64,000 bases of DNA from JANXXV01 sp038230275 (GCA_038230275.1 JBBRNO010000002.1:51260-115259); one strand, 5' to 3'. Numbered from the stretch's first letter, positions 27,162 through 40,867 are shown. Numbers and translations are program-made. Notes: generated by a model not told the origin, from the letters alone.

Positions 27162-28095
27162 TCAGGTTTCCGTCGTCCAGCTCAAACTCCGCATTACCGG
27201 GACCGAGCCAGGGCCGGGACCAATCCAATCCGGCGCGTTCGAAGCTGCGGCGTACTTGCCCCATGCAGCTTCCGCCTTGCAGGACCGAGTCGAGATAGCC
27301 GCGTGCTGTCAGGCGGCATCGAGTCTGGCCAAAGCTTTCTCCGGTGATGGGATCGTCGGCCACGCCGGCCCCCGGCATTAGGTGCCTGGTGAAAAGTGGG
27401 GACCGATTCCGAAGGGAAAGGTCGCATTCGCGTAGGCAAATCGAAACGATCCTGCTATATCGGCGCGGAACATAGAGTACAGAAGAGTCGGCACGGTCGA
27501 AGGCGGACGTGCGGCTTAGCACCTTGAGAATGAAAGGCACCTGGTATCGATTCAAGTGACGCACGATTTTTTCGCAATTTTCAACCGCGTGTTCGGGCGC
27601 CGTATTGCAGTAGAATCGTACGGTGTTGCGGCGATCGAATTCGGACGCGAGGGTAGCGCCGAAATAGTAAAAAAAACCTGCTTGTTGGGTTCGGGAACAG
27701 ACATTCCGCCTCAAAGAAACGACGCCGCCCACCGGGGCTTCTGGCTGGACGATATCCCCAGCGCGAACCAGCCGCTGGCGACCGTTCTTAGACACTGCGA
27801 ATCGATTGTCCTGCCCCATCCATTTGACCTCCCAACCCGGATCCGGACTGTACGGCTCTGGTGCGGCCATTTCCAATTCCGCAGTCATATCCCGCGTCGG
27901 CTCGCCGCTCCCTTCGCCTGCCGGACGAGTGAAGCACCTCCAATACAGGAAGTCGGAGATGGCGTCTTCTTGATTCGGTTTGGGTAGGGTGAGATTGGGA
28001 AGGAAGCCCGGAATGCTCGCCGTCCAGCAGAGTCCGGAGGGTAGAATTTGGAGCCCTTGCAGAATGGGTTCGAGTACTTGTTCGACGGTGCTCAT
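27151..28095 (-). CDS. HopA1-domain protein, probable class V lanthipeptide lyase (LanY/TvaD type)
   Basis: 314 aa. The C-terminal two thirds match the HopA1 family: RFYCNT (160-165), PFILKVL (187-193), a VLYVPRRYSRIV strand, and the signature SFGQTRCRL (254-262). HopA1 is a plant-pathogen effector, but in thioamitide (TvaD) and class V lanthipeptide (LxmY/CaoY) clusters this domain works with a kinase partner to eliminate phosphate from phospho-Ser/Thr. Here it overlaps that kinase partner by 4 bp (ATGA), which supports the same pairing. The N-terminal ~90 residues are not recognised. Confidence 0.85.
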   Translation of the reverse strand: MSTVEQVLEPILQGLQILPSGLCWTASIPGFLPNLTLPKPNQEDAISDFLYWRCFTRPAGEGSGEPTRDMTAELEMAAPEPYSPDPGWEVKWMGQDNRFAVSKNGRQRLVRAGDIVQPEAPVGGVVSLRRNVCSRTQQAGFFYYFGATLASEFDRRNTVRFYCNTAPEHAVENCEKIVRHLNRYQVPFILKVLSRTSAFDRADSSVLYVPRRYSRIVSICLRECDLSLRNRSPLFTRHLMPGAGVADDPITGESFGQTRCRLTARGYLDSVLQGGSCMGQVRRSFERAGLDWSRPWLGPGNAEFELDDGNLNEC

Positions 28096-29207
28096 TCAGC
28101 GGTATCGGATCCGAAGAACGTGGCAACAGCTTTCTCCGGCGAGCATAGAATGTTGAGGCTGGTCTGCAGCATCATGGCGCATTGCGTGGATAAGACCGTC
28201 TCAGCTCTGGCCTGTTCGCAAGCAGTTTGCAACAGTCGAGCGCCGGCGGCGGCGATGGATTTCGCCAGGAAGTCCGCGGGCAATGCAGCGCGCCGGCTCT
28301 TGATGTACGATTGCCAGAACTCTCGTATAGCGCGCTGCGCCAGGGACAGGGACCAACCAGGGAAGCTAATTGCTTCGCGCGGATCGGCGTACTGATTTAA
28401 GGGCAGTGCACAAATCCAGAAGGCTAGATAGCTGTGCAGAAACGAACCCGTATCCCAATACGGTTGCCCTAGCTCGACGTGTTCCCAATCGATCAGCAAG
28501 ACCCGCCCGGAACGCAAGCGCACCATGTTGGACCACTTTATGTCTCCATGAATGATCGATTCCGCCGACCAGTCAGTCTTCAGCGTTAACAACGGAGGGC
28601 CAAGGCGCGGTTCGTTCTGAATGGTAGCAAGCAGCGTCTGAATGCCCGCCGAAGACCACTCCATAGAAGGCGGAGTGAAGCCGGGTTGCGTGATGCCAAG
28701 TACCCACGGTGGACTGCCATTCCAGAAGCCGCTGGCACGCCCGCTCAGTGGAACGGGTATTGGAGCATCGTGCAGCAGCGCAAGTGCAGAAGCCGAGCGG
28801 CGGGCTGCTTGGATAACCGCACGGTCGTCGCCGGACCAAACGCGGTGATGAAAAGCGGTGAAATCTTCGCCCGGATTGTACCGGGTGACCAGGACGGAGT
28901 CTGCTTCTTCAAAAGACACCAAGGCCGGAATTATTCGCTTGATGCTTGCTCCAAGAAATCCACCAGCGGCCAATTCAAGAAATGCAGCTTCTCGCCGCAC
29001 CAGGCGATTCCCGCCGTTTTCAGACCAGAATGGCTGCTTGACGGCCAGACCCAATCCGTCTTTGTGGCTGACTAACGCCACATTGTGGGGATCATGCGGA
29101 AACGCCAGCCGCCAACCGCCTCGCAGCCAATCGGCATCCACCAGGCCACGCATTTGCAGCATGGCCACAATCTCATCTGGCGTCAGCGCGGCCGGACTTT
29201 GGACCAT
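28092..29207 (-). CDS. APH-type kinase, probable class V lanthipeptide kinase (LanK/TvaC type)
   Basis: 371 aa aminoglycoside-phosphotransferase/choline-kinase fold. Visible are the ATP-binding lysine (LAVKQP, K57), the catalytic loop IIHGDIKWSNMV (H220, D222, N227) and the metal-binding LIDWEHVELG (D240). In thioamitide and class V lanthipeptide pathways such a kinase phosphorylates Ser/Thr of the precursor before elimination by the HopA1 partner. Its start codon follows the precursor stop directly (TAG then ATG with no gap), a sign of translational coupling. An antibiotic-resistance role is the textbook alternative, but the neighbours argue against it. Confidence 0.85.
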   Translation of the reverse strand: MVQSPAALTPDEIVAMLQMRGLVDADWLRGGWRLAFPHDPHNVALVSHKDGLGLAVKQPFWSENGGNRLVRREAAFLELAAGGFLGASIKRIIPALVSFEEADSVLVTRYNPGEDFTAFHHRVWSGDDRAVIQAARRSASALALLHDAPIPVPLSGRASGFWNGSPPWVLGITQPGFTPPSMEWSSAGIQTLLATIQNEPRLGPPLLTLKTDWSAESIIHGDIKWSNMVRLRSGRVLLIDWEHVELGQPYWDTGSFLHSYLAFWICALPLNQYADPREAISFPGWSLSLAQRAIREFWQSYIKSRRAALPADFLAKSIAAAGARLLQTACEQARAETVLSTQCAMMLQTSLNILCSPEKAVATFFGSDTAE

Positions 29208-29405
29208 CTACAGCGAAGGCTCACAGGCTGACACCTCATCTTCCGTCTTCTTGCAGCAAGTGCTAAAGGTTTTTACCGTGTCGCACTTTTCGGAAAGGCT
29301 TTCGTCGTCGGATGCGGAAAAAGGAGAAATCGGCGCGTTGGCTACAGAGGGCAAACCGATCAACAGGTCGCCGACAAAAAGCTGAGTGGATTCTTGGATC
29401 TGCAT
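29208..29405 (-). CDS. Candidate lanthipeptide precursor peptide
   Basis: 65 aa, unlike anything I can name by family, but right for a RiPP precursor by position and composition. It is the first gene of the cassette and directly joined to the kinase gene. The first ~37 residues form an acidic/hydrophobic leader-like part (QLFVGDLLIGLPSVANAP). The last ~28 are packed with Cys (41, 50, 51, 61) and Ser/Thr (38, 43, 46, 48, 49, 54, 59, 64), giving enough partners for up to four (methyl)lanthionine rings. No classical double-glycine site is seen. The ribosome binding site upstream is weak (GGTAAAG). Confidence 0.68.
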   Translation of the reverse strand: MQIQESTQLFVGDLLIGLPSVANAPISPFSASDDESLSEKCDTVKTFSTCCKKTEDEVSACEPSL

Positions 29406-29447
29406 AGATAGAGCTTTACCACAGTATGCGCCGCGGTGGCAAGTGAG

Positions 29448-29471
29448 AGTTCTCTCTGGAACTTGACGTCA
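29448..29471. promoter_or_regulatory. Adjacent palindromes between the lanthipeptide cassette and lpdA
   Basis: The 146-bp divergent gap holds two touching symmetric elements: AGTTC-TCTCTG-GAACT (29448-29463) and the perfect palindrome TGACGTCA (29464-29471). The spot, 43 to 66 bp upstream of the precursor start, suits a repressor or activator site for the cassette, but could equally serve lpdA. No clear -35/-10 pair could be assigned in either direction. Confidence 0.35.
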
Positions 29472-29551
29472 CGAACGGCGGATTGATGCCAAGCGTGCGG
29501 CTGCTACTTTTAGAGCGTTCGGCGCATCGAATGTTAAGATAAGGAAATCAA

Positions 29552-30949
29552 ATGTCCTACGATCTGGTAATCATTGGTAGCGGCCCCGGCGGCTACTCGG
29601 CGGCGGTGCGCGCCGGCCAATACGGCCTGAAAACAGCTGTTGTCGAGAAGGATCCGAAGCTGGGCGGATCGTGTCTGCATGTAGGCTGCATCCCAACCAA
29701 GGCGCTGCTGCATTCGGCCGATGTGTGGGACTATTTCACACACTCCGCCGACGAAGGGATTCTTTGCGATAACCCGCGGCTGGACTTTCCCGCCATCTCA
29801 AACCGCAAGAATAAGATAGTGGCTAAGCACGCCAAGGGCGTGGAAGGCCTGATGAAGAAGAACAAAGTCGAGTGGGTCAAAGGCTACGGAAAATACGCGG
29901 GCCCCGGCAAGGTGGAAGTGACTGCCGCCGACGGCATGGTTTCCATGCTGGAAACGAAGTTCGTCATGCTCGCGACCGGTTCGGTTGCCCGGATGATTCC
30001 GGGCCTGGAGCCCGATCCGCAGTTCATTCTGACGAACATCGAAATCCTGAACCTCACCAGTGTTCCGAAGACTCTGGGTATTATCGGCGCCGGGGCCGTG
30101 GGCGTGGAATTTGCGTCGATCTTCTCGCGCTTTGGATCGAAAGTCACCATCCTGGAAATGCTGCCCAGGCTGGTCCCGGTGGAAGACGAAGACGTATCGA
30201 AAGAACTGGAACGAGTCTTCAAGAAACAGGGGATTCGCGTGGAAACCGGAGCCAAGGCCGAGAATATTCAGAAGACCGGCAGCGGCGTGAAGCTCTCCGT
30301 CACCCTTTCCAACAGCAAGAAGGAAGACATGGAGTTTGATGCCCTTCTGATCGCGGTCGGCCGGAAACCGAACACCGAATCTATCGGGATTGAAGGTACC
30401 GGAGTCGAACTTGATCGTGGTTTTGTGAAGGTGAATCCATATCAGCTGACCGGCGAACCAAATGTCTACGCAATCGGCGATATCGTGGCCGGGACGCCGC
30501 AATTGGCGCACGTAGCCACCATGGAAGGCATGATCGCGATGAATCACATGACTGGGCGTCCGGCGACGCCCATCAATCGCAACCGGATTCCCGGGGCAAC
30601 CTACACCGAACCGGGCATCGGCAGCGTGGGCATGACGGAGGCGCAAGCCAAGGCGGCCGGCTACCAGGTGAAGGTGGGCAAGTTCCCGTTCCTGGCAAAC
30701 AGCAAGGCAACCATCCTGGGCCATCACGACGGCTTTGTGAAGGTGGTGGCGGACCAGAAGTACGGCGAAATTCTTGGTGTGCATATCATCGGTCCGAATG
30801 GATTCGAATTGATTGCCGAAGCGGTGGCCGCGATGGAAGCCGAGGCTACAGTGGAGACGATGATGAATACCATTCACGCTCATCCCACGTTGTACGAAGC
30901 GCTGGGTGAGGCCTTCAACAACGTCTACGGGCTGGCCATCAATATTTAG
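29552..30949 (+). CDS. lpdA: Dihydrolipoyl dehydrogenase (E3)
   Basis: FAD-dependent disulfide oxidoreductase that re-oxidises the lipoyl arm of 2-oxoacid dehydrogenase and glycine cleavage complexes, producing NADH. It has an N-terminal FAD motif (IGSGPGGYSAAVRAG), the redox disulfide GGSCLHVGCIPTKAL, an NAD motif (IIGAGAVGVEFASIF) and the C-terminal dimer-interface HAHPTLYEAL with the catalytic His-Glu pair. 465 aa, the normal length. AAGGAAAT stands at the right distance before the ATG. It leads an lpdA-lipB-E2 operon. Confidence 0.96.
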   Translation: MSYDLVIIGSGPGGYSAAVRAGQYGLKTAVVEKDPKLGGSCLHVGCIPTKALLHSADVWDYFTHSADEGILCDNPRLDFPAISNRKNKIVAKHAKGVEGLMKKNKVEWVKGYGKYAGPGKVEVTAADGMVSMLETKFVMLATGSVARMIPGLEPDPQFILTNIEILNLTSVPKTLGIIGAGAVGVEFASIFSRFGSKVTILEMLPRLVPVEDEDVSKELERVFKKQGIRVETGAKAENIQKTGSGVKLSVTLSNSKKEDMEFDALLIAVGRKPNTESIGIEGTGVELDRGFVKVNPYQLTGEPNVYAIGDIVAGTPQLAHVATMEGMIAMNHMTGRPATPINRNRIPGATYTEPGIGSVGMTEAQAKAAGYQVKVGKFPFLANSKATILGHHDGFVKVVADQKYGEILGVHIIGPNGFELIAEAVAAMEAEATVETMMNTIHAHPTLYEALGEAFNNVYGLAINI

Positions 30950-30962
30950 TGCGCCGTATTTG

Positions 30963-31640
30963 ATGCCATCCCTGTCCAATTGCGAAGTGCGGCGCCTGGG
31001 ACGAATCGGCTACGCCGAAGCGTTTGAGCTGCAGCGCGAACTGAGCGAACAGCGCAAGCGCGGAGAGATCTGCGACCAGTTGCTGTTTGTTGAGCATCCC
31101 CATGTGATCACGTTGGGGCGCAATGGGCACCTGGAAAACCTGCTGGCCGGCGAGGAACACCTGCGCGCCGCGGGCATCGAATTTCACCGGACGAACCGGG
31201 GCGGCGATATCACCTATCACGGTCCGGGCCAGATTGTGGGATACCCGATTATCGACCTGCGGGACTGGAAGCGCGACGTGGTTGCCTATGTGCGAACACT
31301 GGAACAGGTGATCATCGATGCCCTGCGGCAATTCGGCGTCAACGGTGAGCGTTCCGAGGGCAACACCGGCGTGTGGGTGGATGGAAAGAAGATCGCCGCC
31401 ATTGGCATTCACATCAGCCGCTGGGTGACGTCTCACGGATTTGCCTTGAATGTCTCCACCGATCTCAGCTACTTTCAATACATAGTGCCGTGCGGGCTGA
31501 CCAAGCCCGTCACGTCCCTGCGCGAGCTTGGATGTTCTGCATCGCGGGAAGCGGTTTCGGCCGCGCTTACTGAACAATTTTCTATTCAATTTGCATGCCG
31601 GATGATGGAACCGGCACTGGCCATGGAAGGGAATCAATGA
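30963..31640 (+). CDS. lipB: Octanoyl-[ACP]:protein N-octanoyltransferase LipB
   Basis: Transfers octanoyl groups from ACP to lipoyl domains, the first step of lipoate attachment. The signature RGGDITYHGPGQIVGYP and the catalytic Cys/Lys region IVPCGLTKPVTSL are present. 225 aa. The frame is open into the end of lpdA (30906), but the ATG at 30963 begins the family-like sequence SNCEVRRLGRIGYAEAF. Its stop overlaps the E2 start (ATGA), so lipoylation and its target are co-expressed. LipA is not in this window. Confidence 0.94.
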   Translation: MPSLSNCEVRRLGRIGYAEAFELQRELSEQRKRGEICDQLLFVEHPHVITLGRNGHLENLLAGEEHLRAAGIEFHRTNRGGDITYHGPGQIVGYPIIDLRDWKRDVVAYVRTLEQVIIDALRQFGVNGERSEGNTGVWVDGKKIAAIGIHISRWVTSHGFALNVSTDLSYFQYIVPCGLTKPVTSLRELGCSASREAVSAALTEQFSIQFACRMMEPALAMEGNQ

Positions 31641-32995
31641 TTGACGTCGTAATGCCCCAAATGGGCGAAAGCATTGTAGAAGGCACGCTGACTAAGTGGC
31701 TAAAAAAGCCCGGCGAGAGGGTGGAGCAGGACGAACCACTCTTTGAGATTTCGACGGACAAAGTGGACACGGAAATTCCGTCGCCCACGGCCGGCACGCT
31801 GAGTGAAGTATTGGTGGAGGAAGGGAAGACGGTGGCAATCAACACCGTGGTAGCGCGCATTGACGAGGGCGCAGGTGCGGCAGCCGCTCCTGTAGCGGCT
31901 CCGGCTGAAGTCGCCGCCCCGCCTGTTGCAGCGGCACCGGCAGCGGCTCCGGCGGCACCGGCTCCGGCAGCACCGGTATCTGCGCCTGAGGCTCCGGCAG
32001 CGGCGGCCGAGGCCGACGAACCCTCCGGCCCGCTGTCTCCTATCGTTCGCAAGATGGCGCGCGAATTCAATATCGATCTCAAACAGATCAAGGGCACCGG
32101 CGCCGGTAGCCGCATTACGAAGCAGGATGTGGAGGCCTACATGAGCGCCCAGGGCGCCAAGACCGTCTCCGCCGCAACTGCACCGCCCGCGGCTGTCCCC
32201 GCTCCGGCGGTAGTTCCGGCACCAGCTCCGCCTCCGGCGCCAACGCCGGCACCGCCGCCCGCCGCAACCGCTGCAATCCCCGCTATGCCGCGCGGTGAAC
32301 AGGCCCGCGTCCGCGTGGAACCCATGAGCACCATGCGGCAGAAGATCGCCGAACACATGATGTTCAGCAAACGAACCTCGGCCCATGTCACCACCGTCCA
32401 TAAGGTGGATATCACGAAGGTAGCCAAGATTCGCGACAAGCAGAAAGCCGAGTTCCAGGCGCGCTATGGATTCTCGCTCACCTATCTGCCGTTCGTGGTC
32501 CGGGCGGCGACGGAAGCATTGCGGGCGTTTCCGATTGTGAACTCATCCATCGAAGGCAACAACATCCTCTACCAGAACGAAATCAACATCGGGATCGCGG
32601 TGGCTTTGGAAGGCGGCCTCATTGTCCCGGTAATCCGCAATGCCGACGAGAAGAATGTCGTGGGCCTGCAAAGGTCCATCGTCGATCTCGCTTCTCGCGC
32701 ACGCTCCCGCCAATTGAAGCCGGATGAAGTCACCGGTGGCACATTCTCCATCACCAACTTCGGCAGCTTTGGCAGCGTCTTCGCCACGCCGGTTATCAAT
32801 CAACCGCAGGTGGCAATTCTAGGAATCGGTACAGTGGAGAAGCAGGCGGTTGTGATTGACGATGCCATCGCAATCCGGTCCATCTGTTATCTTGCGCTCA
32901 CGTTCGACCACCGGCTGATCGACGGCGCGCTGGCGGATCAGTTCACCGGCAAGGTAAAGTCGATTCTCGAAAACTGGTCTGAGCAGGTTCTGTAA
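31637..32995 (+). CDS. 2-oxoacid dehydrogenase E2, dihydrolipoyl acyltransferase
   Basis: 452 aa core component of a pyruvate, 2-oxoglutarate or branched-chain dehydrogenase complex. One lipoyl domain (residues 1-75, lipoyl Lys42 in STDKVDTEIPSP), a long Ala/Pro linker, the E3/E1-binding domain (SPIVRKMAREFNIDLKQIKG), a second Ala/Pro linker, and a catalytic domain ending with TFDHRLIDGALAD (HxxxDG). The start at 31637 overlaps the lipB stop; the longer frame from 31595 lies inside lipB. No E1 gene is in the window, so the substrate (2-oxoglutarate versus pyruvate or branched-chain) stays open. Confidence 0.92.
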   Translation: MIDVVMPQMGESIVEGTLTKWLKKPGERVEQDEPLFEISTDKVDTEIPSPTAGTLSEVLVEEGKTVAINTVVARIDEGAGAAAAPVAAPAEVAAPPVAAAPAAAPAAPAPAAPVSAPEAPAAAAEADEPSGPLSPIVRKMAREFNIDLKQIKGTGAGSRITKQDVEAYMSAQGAKTVSAATAPPAAVPAPAVVPAPAPPPAPTPAPPPAATAAIPAMPRGEQARVRVEPMSTMRQKIAEHMMFSKRTSAHVTTVHKVDITKVAKIRDKQKAEFQARYGFSLTYLPFVVRAATEALRAFPIVNSSIEGNNILYQNEINIGIAVALEGGLIVPVIRNADEKNVVGLQRSIVDLASRARSRQLKPDEVTGGTFSITNFGSFGSVFATPVINQPQVAILGIGTVEKQAVVIDDAIAIRSICYLALTFDHRLIDGALADQFTGKVKSILENWSEQVL

Positions 32996-33014
32996 TCACA
33001 GCAGCACACAACCT

Positions 33015-33052
33015 AAAAGCCCTCCTGCGATTAACCAGCCAGGAGGGCTTTT
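33015..33052. terminator. Rho-independent terminator after the E2 gene
   Basis: A perfect 13-bp stem, AAAAGCCCTCCTG at 33015-33027 pairing with CAGGAGGGCTTTT at 33040-33052, with a 12-nt loop and a T run on both strands. It ends the lpdA operon and, read the other way, the convergent phospholipase D-like gene. Confidence 0.92.
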
Positions 33053-33062
33053 GTAATTCTGT

Positions 33063-34802
33063 TTACGCGAAGAGTTCGCGGTCCAGGATCTTGCGGGCAT
33101 TAGTGAAGTCCTCCGCCCACCAAGCCTTTTCTCCCGCCTTTCGCGGCGGCTTCGAGAGTTGCAGCTTCTTGCTGGCCGTATCGGCTTCCAGTTGCGCCAC
33201 TCGAAAATGGTAGTGGTCGAAGATCCGTATCGCCTCTACCACGTAGGAAACCGCAATCCGGCGATCACGAATCAACAGCAGATTTTCTCCATTCGAGATA
33301 TCGGCCGCCGAAGAGAAATTATAGGAGCCCAGATAGACTCGTGCCGTCGGTTTGTCGAAATCGATCACCACGAATTTATGATGCAGGCGAGTACCGCCGC
33401 CTCCGGTGGGTTCAGACTTAAAGGGCTCGGGTACACTCTTATCCGTAAGCGACTGGGGACGAACCAGGGTGACTTTTCCGTCAGGCTTCTGAAGGTCCAC
33501 GCCTTCCGTTTCGCCCCCTTCCAGCCCCTTCACCTTATGGTCGGAAATGCCGTAGGAAAAGATCGTGTTGTCCTTCTTGATTTTCTTCACCGCATTTTGA
33601 ATGGCGCCCGGAGTCTCGTAGAGAAAGGCCAGTGAGAAGAACAGGCAGGAAGTGGTTTGGTTGGCAATGTCGTCCGCGACATCCTGCAACACCGCGTTCT
33701 TTTTCGAGCGCGGAGAGAATCCAATTTGGGCATCGATCTTCTTCAGTCCCAGATCGTTCCATACCGCCGAGCCGGTCTTGCTGAAACCGGCCACATCGTC
33801 ATTGGCGAAGTAATCGTTGAAAGCCGTCTGAAATATCTTCACTACACCCTTGCCGCGCAGGATGATGGCGTTGTTATTTTGCACGAAGAAGCCGCGCCAG
33901 GAATGGTTGGTGGAACCGCAGACGGCGGCTTGCACCTTCGGGCCGTCCACCACGATGATCTTATTGTGTTGCAGCTTTCCCAGATGTTGCCTTTTCACGT
34001 TCTCCGCACCGGCTGAGAGGGCCAGGCGCGCAGCGGACCTGGTCTCTCCGGAACCAGCCCCGCCGTGAGAGCCGTCGTCATCAATGATGATCTTCAGCCG
34101 CTTACCCAACTTCTCGAACCGCGAAACCATGCCCGGCTCGTTGAGGTCGTAAACCACCGCGCGGACTTGCGCGTCTTTGTCGGCAATGGCTTCATCCAGC
34201 ACTTCGATGATGGCACTGCGGGCCTCGAAGCCCATCCATGCCAGAGCCTCATCGGCCTTGGGATTGGTTGGAACGAAGTCCAATCCGGCGTCCGCGCTAT
34301 CTGGCAATATTGTGGGAATTGAGTCGGTGCCGTACCTGTCCACGAACGCCTGCGAGGAAACAAATCCGCGTGTGAAGGTTACGTTGAGCTGTCCCGGATA
34401 GGTCTCGCGCTGGAGTTCAATGGCTGCATCCTGCGATTCGCCATAGCTCAATTCATCGTGGTCATTCATGAAGACTGGAGAGACGCGGTACACAAATTCA
34501 CCCGCCAGTTCGGCATTTCTGGGGAAATGCACCCAACGGAATTTCTGGATCGGCGAGAGCCTGGTAGAGAGTGCGTTCGGAATAACCGCGCCACCGGCGC
34601 CGGGGAACGTCAAACGGTTCTTCAACGCGAAGAACTTGTCGCCATCCGGTTCCTTGTATTCAATGGCGAAACCAACGAAGTCCGCGGGTGGTTTGCCGTC
34701 TTTCCAGTTCATCGCCAGCAGGGCCATGCCTTCGCCGCGATGAATCTTTAATGTAAATAGCGCAGCCTTATTTTGGCCGCTAACCTGAAATTCTCCAGCC
34801 AT
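33063..34802 (-). CDS. Phospholipase D-like domain protein
   Basis: 579 aa with two HKD-type motifs: QHNKIIVVDG (H279, K281) followed by GSTNHS, and LHHKFVVIDF (H474, K476) followed by GSYNFSSAAD. This is the paired arrangement of the PLD superfamily, which includes phospholipases, cardiolipin synthases and nucleases. No signal peptide or membrane helix is evident, so it is probably cytoplasmic. The N-terminal ~140 residues are an unrecognised domain (FTLKIHRGEGMALLAMNW). GAGGGGTATT precedes the ATG as ribosome binding site. The gene stands alone; substrate unknown. Confidence 0.82.
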   Translation of the reverse strand: MAGEFQVSGQNKAALFTLKIHRGEGMALLAMNWKDGKPPADFVGFAIEYKEPDGDKFFALKNRLTFPGAGGAVIPNALSTRLSPIQKFRWVHFPRNAELAGEFVYRVSPVFMNDHDELSYGESQDAAIELQRETYPGQLNVTFTRGFVSSQAFVDRYGTDSIPTILPDSADAGLDFVPTNPKADEALAWMGFEARSAIIEVLDEAIADKDAQVRAVVYDLNEPGMVSRFEKLGKRLKIIIDDDGSHGGAGSGETRSAARLALSAGAENVKRQHLGKLQHNKIIVVDGPKVQAAVCGSTNHSWRGFFVQNNNAIILRGKGVVKIFQTAFNDYFANDDVAGFSKTGSAVWNDLGLKKIDAQIGFSPRSKKNAVLQDVADDIANQTTSCLFFSLAFLYETPGAIQNAVKKIKKDNTIFSYGISDHKVKGLEGGETEGVDLQKPDGKVTLVRPQSLTDKSVPEPFKSEPTGGGGTRLHHKFVVIDFDKPTARVYLGSYNFSSAADISNGENLLLIRDRRIAVSYVVEAIRIFDHYHFRVAQLEADTASKKLQLSKPPRKAGEKAWWAEDFTNARKILDRELFA

Positions 34803-34869
34803 AATACCCCTCTGGCCCGGCTTTAAAAAAAGTCGCCGATAGCACCAGCAAAGATATCATAATTTGCTC

Positions 34870-36277
34870 TTAAGTAAGCGACGTTTTGCCCATTAAGTGA
34901 AGGTCGATGGCTCTCGCCGCCTTCCGCCCTTCCGCAATCGCCCACACTACCAGCGATTGTCCCCTCCGTGCGTCACCGGCGGCGAAAATTCCCGGCACTG
35001 TGGATTGGTAATGTTCGTCGGTGGCGATATTCCCGCGCAGATTCAACTCCACCCCGAGTTTCTCCACCATTCCCGTCTTCACCGGACCCGTGAAGCCCAT
35101 GGCCAGCAGAATCAGATCGGCTTCCAGCGCAAACTCACTGCCCGGAACCGGTTCAAATTTCGGCGGAGCGCCGACACGAACACCGTGAAGATGCGTGAGG
35201 TTGCCTTGCGCATCCCCGGTCAGCTTCGTGGTCAACATGCTCCATTCGCGAAGACCGCCTTCTTCATGCGCGCTTTCGATGCGTAATTGCAGCGGCCACA
35301 GCGGCCACGGAGTCAGCTCGGAACGCTCGCTGGGAGGCATGGGCATAATTTCGAATTGATGCACGGAGAGCGCCTTCTGGCGATGCGAAGTACCCAGGCA
35401 ATCGGCTCCCGTATCGCCGCCGCCGATGATCACCACACGTTTGCCCGTGGCCAGAATCTGATTGGGCACCTTGTCGCCAGCCACCACTTTATTCTGTTGC
35501 GGTAAAAACTCCATCGCAAAGTGGACGCCCTTCAATTCCCTGCCCGGCACAGTAAGATCGCGCGGATGTTCGCTCCCGGCGGCAACCAGGATGACGTTGA
35601 ACTCCTTGCGCAATTCCTCAACTGGATAGTTATCTCCGACGTGGGCGTTGGTGACAAATTTCACGCCCTCGGCCGTCATCTGTTCCAATCGCCGGTCGAT
35701 GGTCCATTTCTCCATCTTGAAATCCGGAATGCCGTAGCGCAGCAGGCCGCCGATGCGGTCCGCTTTTTCAAACACCGTCACACCATGACCGGCGCGCGCC
35801 AACTGTTGCGCCGCCGCCAGACCGGCAGGTCCCGAACCGATCACGGCGATCTTCTTCCCTGTACGGCGTGCGGGTGTTTCAGGCTTGATCCATCCTTCTT
35901 GGAACGCGTGTTCCACGATGGTCTTTTCAATCACCTTAATGGTTACGGCTGGTTCGTTGATGCCAAGCACGCATGCCGCCTCGCACGGCGCCGGACAAAT
36001 CCGTCCAGTCCATTCCGGAAAATTGTTCGTCGCGTGCAGCGTGCGGATTGCGTCTTTCCAGCGGTCCCGATAAACGAAATCGTTCCAGTCCGGAATGATA
36101 TTGTTCAGCGGGCAGCCAGTATGGCAGAACGGCACGCCGCAATCCATGCAGCGCGCTCCCTGTGTCCGAACGTGTTCCTCGGCGAACGGCTGATAAACTT
36201 CAAAATAGTCGTTGACGCGCTCCGCCACCGGCCGGCGGGCCGGCAGTTCCCGCGTATATTCCAGGAATCCAGTTGTC

Positions 36278-36285
<8 letters not shown>
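34870..36285 (-). CDS. gltD: Glutamate synthase [NADPH] small subunit
   Basis: Supplies electrons from NADPH to the large GOGAT subunit. The N-terminal cysteine clusters CMDCGVPFCHTGCP and CPAPCEAACVLG bind two 4Fe-4S centres. They are followed by FAD (VIGSGPAGLAAAQQLARAG) and NADPH (VIIGGGDTGADCLG) Rossmann motifs. 471 aa, the usual length. Its start overlaps the gltB stop by 8 bp, so the two subunits are translationally coupled. Confidence 0.96.

Positions 36286-40867
<4,582 letters not shown>

Noticed and set aside
28092..29207. Aminoglycoside resistance gene
   Set aside because: The fold fits, but the tight coupling to a precursor peptide and a HopA1 gene favours a RiPP kinase.
29798..30979. 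393-codon open frame antisense to lpdA
   Set aside because: Its protein has no family pattern and is His/Asp/Arg-rich as expected from reverse translation of a GC-rich gene; lpdA on the other strand is unambiguous.
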